Assembly: GCA_020631735.1 (NCBI GenBank)
Contig: CM036170.1
Span: forward strand, 71,873,737 to 71,937,736
Length of the DNA: 64,000 nucleotides
Origin: Saccharum officinarum
Taxonomy: Eukaryota; Streptophyta; Magnoliopsida; Poales; Poaceae
Direction of reading: 5' to 3'
Shown: positions 58,888-64,000 of the stretch, one piece after another
Numbering within the stretch: position 1 is the first letter of the stretch
How the letters are laid out: the number at the start of each line of letters is the position of its first letter
Notes under the pieces: generated by a model
The model's database searches: none
Seen by the model: the letters and a program-made list of their open reading frames with translations, nothing else
What the model was told of the DNA's origin: nothing
Program-made: the position numbers and the translations under genes

Positions 58888-59532
58888 TGCGCCCTGTCTT
58901 AACCAACCCACAAGATTTTTACAAACTAGAGCCAGTCCTACCAATGAGGCTATGACAATGTAGAAAAGATAGGGCCACACAAGTCAAGCACACAATAGAA
59001 CCTTAAATACATAAGGTAAATAACAAGTCAAGAGAGGGAAAACTCCCATAGACGAACATTTATCCCATGTTATCCATTCCAAAACACAACCCCTGGTTCA
59101 AATTCGAGCTCCACAAAAGATATGCTCCTAATGACCAAGCCTTACCCTGAGTCATGGTGTTGAAAAGCCACAAAGACCACTACAGACCAAGACAAGTGCC
59201 TAAGGCTCACAGTTTGTCACCCCACTCTCTCGGTCACCAAGGTGTTGTTGGCCATGGAGCTTCTTCAACAAGGAGGGGGGTCTCATCGTGCCTATAGTGG
59301 TAGAGCTTAACCAAGATAGGAGGAGGGGCAGTCTATATAATCAATCATTAATCACATATACATGAACAATACTATAGTTAGTATTTATATAGTGGAGAGC
59401 ACATAAGGCAGGGGTGCATGGCCCCTCTTGTTCTTAACAAAGCTTCTGCCCTAGTCCCTTGCACAACAAGTCGATGTCACTCCACACCAAGCTTGAAGGG
59501 TCGACATAGTTACGCTAAATCAAAATGGCATC
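58888..59532. other. Intergenic, nothing assigned
   Basis: No frame or repeat structure recognised between the LTR of element C and the solo LTR. Confidence 0.5.
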
Positions 59533-59537
59533 GAGGT

Positions 59538-61368
59538 TGAAAGCTCTATGTTTGATGTTGATAATTAGTGACAATGCCCAAGTGCTAATCATGTGCTTAA
59601 GATTGCATGTAGCAAAGGATGATTAGCACATAGCATGGTGAAGCATGATGATCAAGTGTGGATGATAAAGTGCTTACCATGGTGATGAAGGAGGAACAAG
59701 GTGCAACCCTATGGAGCTCAAGGCAAAGGTATCAATAGGGTTTTGCATTTTGGTGATCAAGACACCTAGAGGGTGTGATCACATTTAGGATCGATAGCCG
59801 TACTATAAAGAGAGGAATTTCTAGGGCTATTGATCACCTAAGTGCCACTAGATGAAGATTCATTTGCATATGCATTTAGATCTAGTGGAGAGCTAATTTA
59901 ACGCCTCGAAAATAATTGTGAAAATGCTAACACACATACACAAGGTGATGATCACTTGGTGGTGTTAGCACATTTACGAAGACGGTGGAGTTTGAGCGGT
60001 AGAGAGGGGTTTGGGTTCCTCTCTCCCTCCCGCCGAGCTTGCGAGGCGGGATTCAATGCTTTTCGGAAAATGAAACGCCTATTTTCCACTGTGCCGGATA
60101 CGAAGAAACGGAGGCAAACGGAGGTCACAGAGGTGACCGAACGCGGTCTCTGTTTGACCGGACACGTCCGGTTAGTGCTCAGTGTTTGCGCGCGTCCGGT
60201 CACGCGTGGAGGCTTACCGGAAATGACCGGACGCTGTCACCGTGGCGTCCGGTTCGTCTAGCGTGCGCGTCCAGTCGCTGACTCGCTGGAGCGTTGCTCG
60301 ACTTGACCAGCGTGTCCAGTCGGTCACGGGATCAGCGTGTCCGGTCGTGCTTCACGCGTGGGTAGTGTGCGCACCTGCGCGTCTGGTCAGTTTGACCAGC
60401 GCGTCCGGTCAGCACGGCTGCAGCAGAATCAAGTGCCTAACGGCTAGTTCTTGTTGGGGACGTCTATAAATACTTGTTGGTCGGCTCTTTGGGGTCTCTC
60501 TTGGCTTGTTGATCATTCTAGCACTCCTTTGAGCTAAGCACACGCCCTCCCACTCATCTCCCTTGCTTGTTTGACTAATCAAAGCGAGATTGAGTGATCT
60601 CAAGTGTATTTTTTTGTGAGTTTGCATCTAGTTGGCACTTGGGTGTTCATTTGCTGCGGGATTCTTGTTTCTCTTGGTGGTTGCCACCACCTAGACGACT
60701 TGGAGCAGCGGTGGAGGTCCGGCACATGTCGGTGATTGTTCGTGACCGGCTCTGGTGAGCTTGTTGTGAGGGGTTGTTGTGGTTCCTTGGCGGAGCGCCG
60801 AATTCCAACTCTAGTGGATTGCTCATGTCGGAACTTCTCGCCATTTGGTAGGTTCTTGTGGTGTCTTTTGAGAGGCTCGGTGTGTGATACCAATTAGCCA
60901 CCGTACCACGTGATGTAGGGGGACACAACGGGGACTAGCGTGCTAGCAATCACGTGAACCTCGGGATAAATCATCGTGTCTTTACTTCATTGATTGTGAT
61001 TGATTTGTCTCGGTGGATTGGTTATCTTGGATATTATCACTTGGAATTATTGATTGATTGGCTTAATTCATCGCCCCTCGGTGAAATATTTCTTACCCTA
61101 CTCTTGTATTACATTTCAAGTACTTAGTTGTTTTCTCTAGTGCTTAGTAGCTTGAGTAGAGTAGCCTTCTAGTTTACCTCTTGCGGTTTGACTTGTGCGG
61201 TTGAGTGAAATATATTAGAATTGTCTTTTGGATAGGTGGCTTGCAACACTACATAGGCTAGGTAAAACTCGCTTCTCGCTATTTGTTTTTGCTAATTAAA
61301 TTGTCTAGCACATTTTGTAGAAAGTTTTATTACGCTATTCACCCCCCTCTAGCCATCAAGACCTTTCA
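59538..61368 (+). mobile_element. Solo LTR of a copia/Sirevirus family (D)
   Basis: A 1,831 bp LTR starts TGAAAGCTC and ends GACCTTTCA. It is flanked by exact five-base duplications GAGGT (59533-59537 and 61369-61373). There is no primer-binding site or internal sequence next to it, so it arose by LTR-LTR recombination. It holds the palindrome region (about 60130-60420) and a TATA box TATAAATA at 60465-60472. Confidence 0.92.
60465..60472 (+). promoter_or_regulatory. TATA box of solo LTR D
   Basis: TATAAATA after the palindrome array, as in the other LTRs. A solo LTR can still act as a promoter directed rightwards. Confidence 0.65.
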
Positions 61369-61373
61369 GAGGT

Positions 61374-62774
61374 CCCAGCGGCCCAGCTTACAATAGATCA
61401 ACTCAACTCCCTCTCAAGCAAGGCTTAAAAACATGCACTATAGCCACTCTCTAATTGCTCTTATTATGCCTTTGATATGATCACTAAGGTCTCATATAAT
61501 GTTGGAGTGTATCTTCAAGTGTAGCAAGTACATGTAGCTTATATGGTCCCCGGTATACTTGAAAAAGCTAGTTGGAGAGGTATAAATAGCCCCAAACAAA
61601 CCCGCTACCTGTTGCTCCAACGATCACAATTTCATGTGAGCACCAGATGATATTTGTCGTAGTATGAAATAGTAGCACCAGATCATACAGTGATACTATG
61701 TGGACTCTGTGCACCATTATTGGACATAACATGAATATCTGTTGGCCCATGAATAGTAGCACCGGATCACATAGTGGTACTTTATGAAGTGTGTGCACTA
61801 TTTACTAGACATCCCCGGATGATCCATTGGTCAAAAATAGTGAGCATCGGATCAAGTGGTGGTACTATTTCAACACATTGTCTTCTTGGTATTTTGGCCA
61901 TACCTCCTAGCTTCGATGTCCCTTTTTATGACATTGTACTCTCAAGCTTGTGAAATGCTCTACAAGATTTTGAAAAAAAAACTAACTAAAAAAATAATGC
62001 ATCAGGTGATTGAAAATAGCACTAGATCTTCCTCTCTGCTCACAATTTCAACACATTGGTGTCTTGATAATTTGGTCGTATCTCCTAGCTCTAAACTCAG
62101 ATTTTGATTATCTTGTATTTTTGTAAAGCTTATGAAATTCTATATAATATCCTAGAAAAAATATTTGTACCTGGTTAGTTGAAATCCTTGACAGATCATT
62201 CGGTGAACATCAGTAAGCTCCACTTGTTTGATGTTTGATATTTTGGCCATAAGTTTTTTTTTGCTCCAAACTCCTATCTTTTATGATCTTGGACCCACAT
62301 TAAATTCTATAAAAATATATAAACATGGAAACTGATATCATACCAATTTTATAGGCTATAGAGTCACGAGACAAGTCGAATTCAAACTTCTCTTTGTTCT
62401 GGTTTCAATGTCTTCTTTTCCTTTTGATTTCTTTCATCCCTAGGACATTGAAAAAATATGAATACATCTTAATGCACATGTTAGACTTAGCGATTGGGTT
62501 ATCATCAACTCACCAAAACTATACTCAAATCATGGCCATGGACATATGATCTCTATACTAGGTAGAGAGAGTATCCTATCTAAATCTTCATTTGGCTCTT
62601 TCTATCTGATAACGTTGTAGCATTCACTAGCTTTGTTACTTTGGGCAAAAGCAGGGCATGACCATGAAGCGGTGAGGGTGAACAATGACTAGTGTAAAGT
62701 CCCTATACAACAATTCAAACATGGTGCAATACAAAGAATAGATAGGATTGTCACCACATACTGACTCTTATGGC
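61374..62774. other. Intergenic, possible old TE
   Basis: There are repeated degenerate motifs of the type CACCGGATCA and GTGGTACTAT at about 61640-61870, resembling worn copies of a short palindromic unit. No protein is recognised and no clear element ends were found. Confidence 0.4.
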
Positions 62775-64000
62775 TATATGGGGTTGAGAGTGCAATCAAG
62801 ATAACTTCTAGTCTAGACATCACATCCATATTATTGGTAACTATCTATACCATAACTATTGATAAATACACTCACGATAAACTACAAGCTATTTACTACA
62901 AATGAGAATGCCAATAGCAAACAAGTAAAGAACTAGATTGCTTCTCAAATAAAATGAGCAAATTTGTTGGCGAACATAAGATAGGAACTGACTCGACATT
63001 GGGCTTAATTCCCTCAAGGTACAAGGTGGAGAATAAGTTGACAGGTGACAACTTTTACTCCCCCAACACCCTCACCTCACCTTTCTCCCTATATTTCTAA
63101 GAGTACTCTGGTAGGACTTCAACTTTGAATGCTTCTTCTTCCACATGTTTGAAAGAGTGGCGCTAACGTGCTATATATGGCCTCACTAGGTATTCACCGG
63201 GGCATTCTCATTGGTGAGCTGGCGTGCAGGCAAGATCCAGGGTGACCAAACTCAATTGATTCACCTAGGCCTATGGGCTTATGTAACCGCATTTTCTACT
63301 GATACTTTGGATTGACTTTATGCCCCTACAGGTGTAAAAGGAGTAAATGAGTTCATTTATTTCATAGTGGAAAAACAATTAACTCACTATAACCATCTTC
63401 AATTGCTTTAGCTTTGTGCTCTTCTTGGGCAAAGTTTGAGAACAAATTTGAAGTGCTTTTCACCTTTTCGCCAAACTAGAATGAGAGCCGAGAAGTGGAC
63501 CAAAATGTCCTTGTTTCGTAGTGCTAGGTGTGGGCCCTTCAATCTAGAAGCGGAGGCCTTCTCGTGTTAGATCATTGTTCCTCCATCCCATATTCTTGAT
63601 GTATTGTGTCTTTGTTTGCATAGGAGCAAAGGGGACACGAGGAGCTAATACGGACTGACCTAGGCTAACCTGTGACTTTGTCCAAAAATGCTCAAATTAG
63701 GTCACGAGTTCTTGGTGTACTTGGGTCATCAAATCTTATGGAAATAATTAGCTTCAACAAAGATCTTCTAGGTATTAGCTTTGAAATTGCCGTTATTCAA
63801 GATATGTTGGAGGTCGAATTTGGCATAATAGATCACCAACTCACACTAAGAGTTATAATCCAGGGCTTGTAAATTTTGCGAGACCCTTCAACCGCATTTG
63901 TGTTGTGGCTACCGGTGTTGTGGAAGGTAGGAGCGACCATTAGCCTTTTGGCCAAAGCTCTGCTCAGTGGAGACGGAGCGGAGCATGGTGGATAAGGTAA
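62775..64000 (+). repeat. Long direct repeat, copy 2
   Basis: It matches 11530-12756 in the same orientation to the last base of the window. This copy has no element B: in copy 1, element B sits 22 bases beyond the matching point. It continues beyond the window. Confidence 0.85.

Overview
The window is a stretch of nuclear genome from a grass, most likely a panicoid of the Andropogoneae type. The evidence is split genes whose exons translate to plant proteins, several Sirevirus-type Ty1/copia elements with about 2 kb LTRs, and grass-type MITEs. Two runs of exactly 100 N (11430-11529 and 48759-48858) mark scaffold joins of unknown size, so this is a draft assembly. No bacterial, organellar or CRISPR features were seen.

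Layout. 1-11429: a chain of copia pieces reading internal region - LTR - internal region - LTR - start of another internal region, with no target-site duplication at any boundary. 11530-12756: first copy of a unit repeated at 62775-64000. 12779-23544: a complete copia/Sirevirus element (family B) bounded by ATGTG duplications, all of its genes broken. 23550-27024: gene-poor DNA with one MITE. 27025-27869 (minus): three-exon ClpS1-like chloroplast Clp adaptor with an in-frame stop. 28306-29460: a MITE split by a Mutator-like element carrying a GC-rich insert. 30440-35000 (plus): class II histone deacetylase of the HDA14 type, with a one-base deletion in one exon. 35262-37340 (minus): decayed retrotransposon ORF with a Tourist-like MITE inside. 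38489-41093 (minus): intact IQ67-domain (IQD) calmodulin-binding gene. 42599-48730: a cluster of small DNA transposons, including a 541 bp hAT-like element and a 1.9 kb element with about 290 bp inverted ends made of palindromes. 48859-55081 (minus): LTR, primer-binding site, leader and first ORF of a large Ty3/gypsy-like element, inserted into the gag gene of another copia element (gag and LTR, 55082-58887, minus). 59538-61368: a solo copia LTR with GAGGT duplications.

The three host genes are a gene island of about 14 kb between retrotransposon blocks. ClpS1 and HDA14 homologues work in chloroplasts (N-degron selection for Clp protease; protein deacetylation). IQD proteins bind calmodulin and associate with microtubules or the plasma membrane. 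Nothing shows that the three are co-regulated. Two of them carry single disabling changes. Because single-base indels are also common in the repeats and next to the gaps, assembly error must be excluded before calling them pseudogenes.

The most unusual observations are the tandem or chimeric LTR array at the left end, an H3-tail-like N-terminus on the first ORF of the gypsy element, a perfect GC palindrome shared by LTRs of four copia families, and the palindrome-built inverted-repeat transposon.
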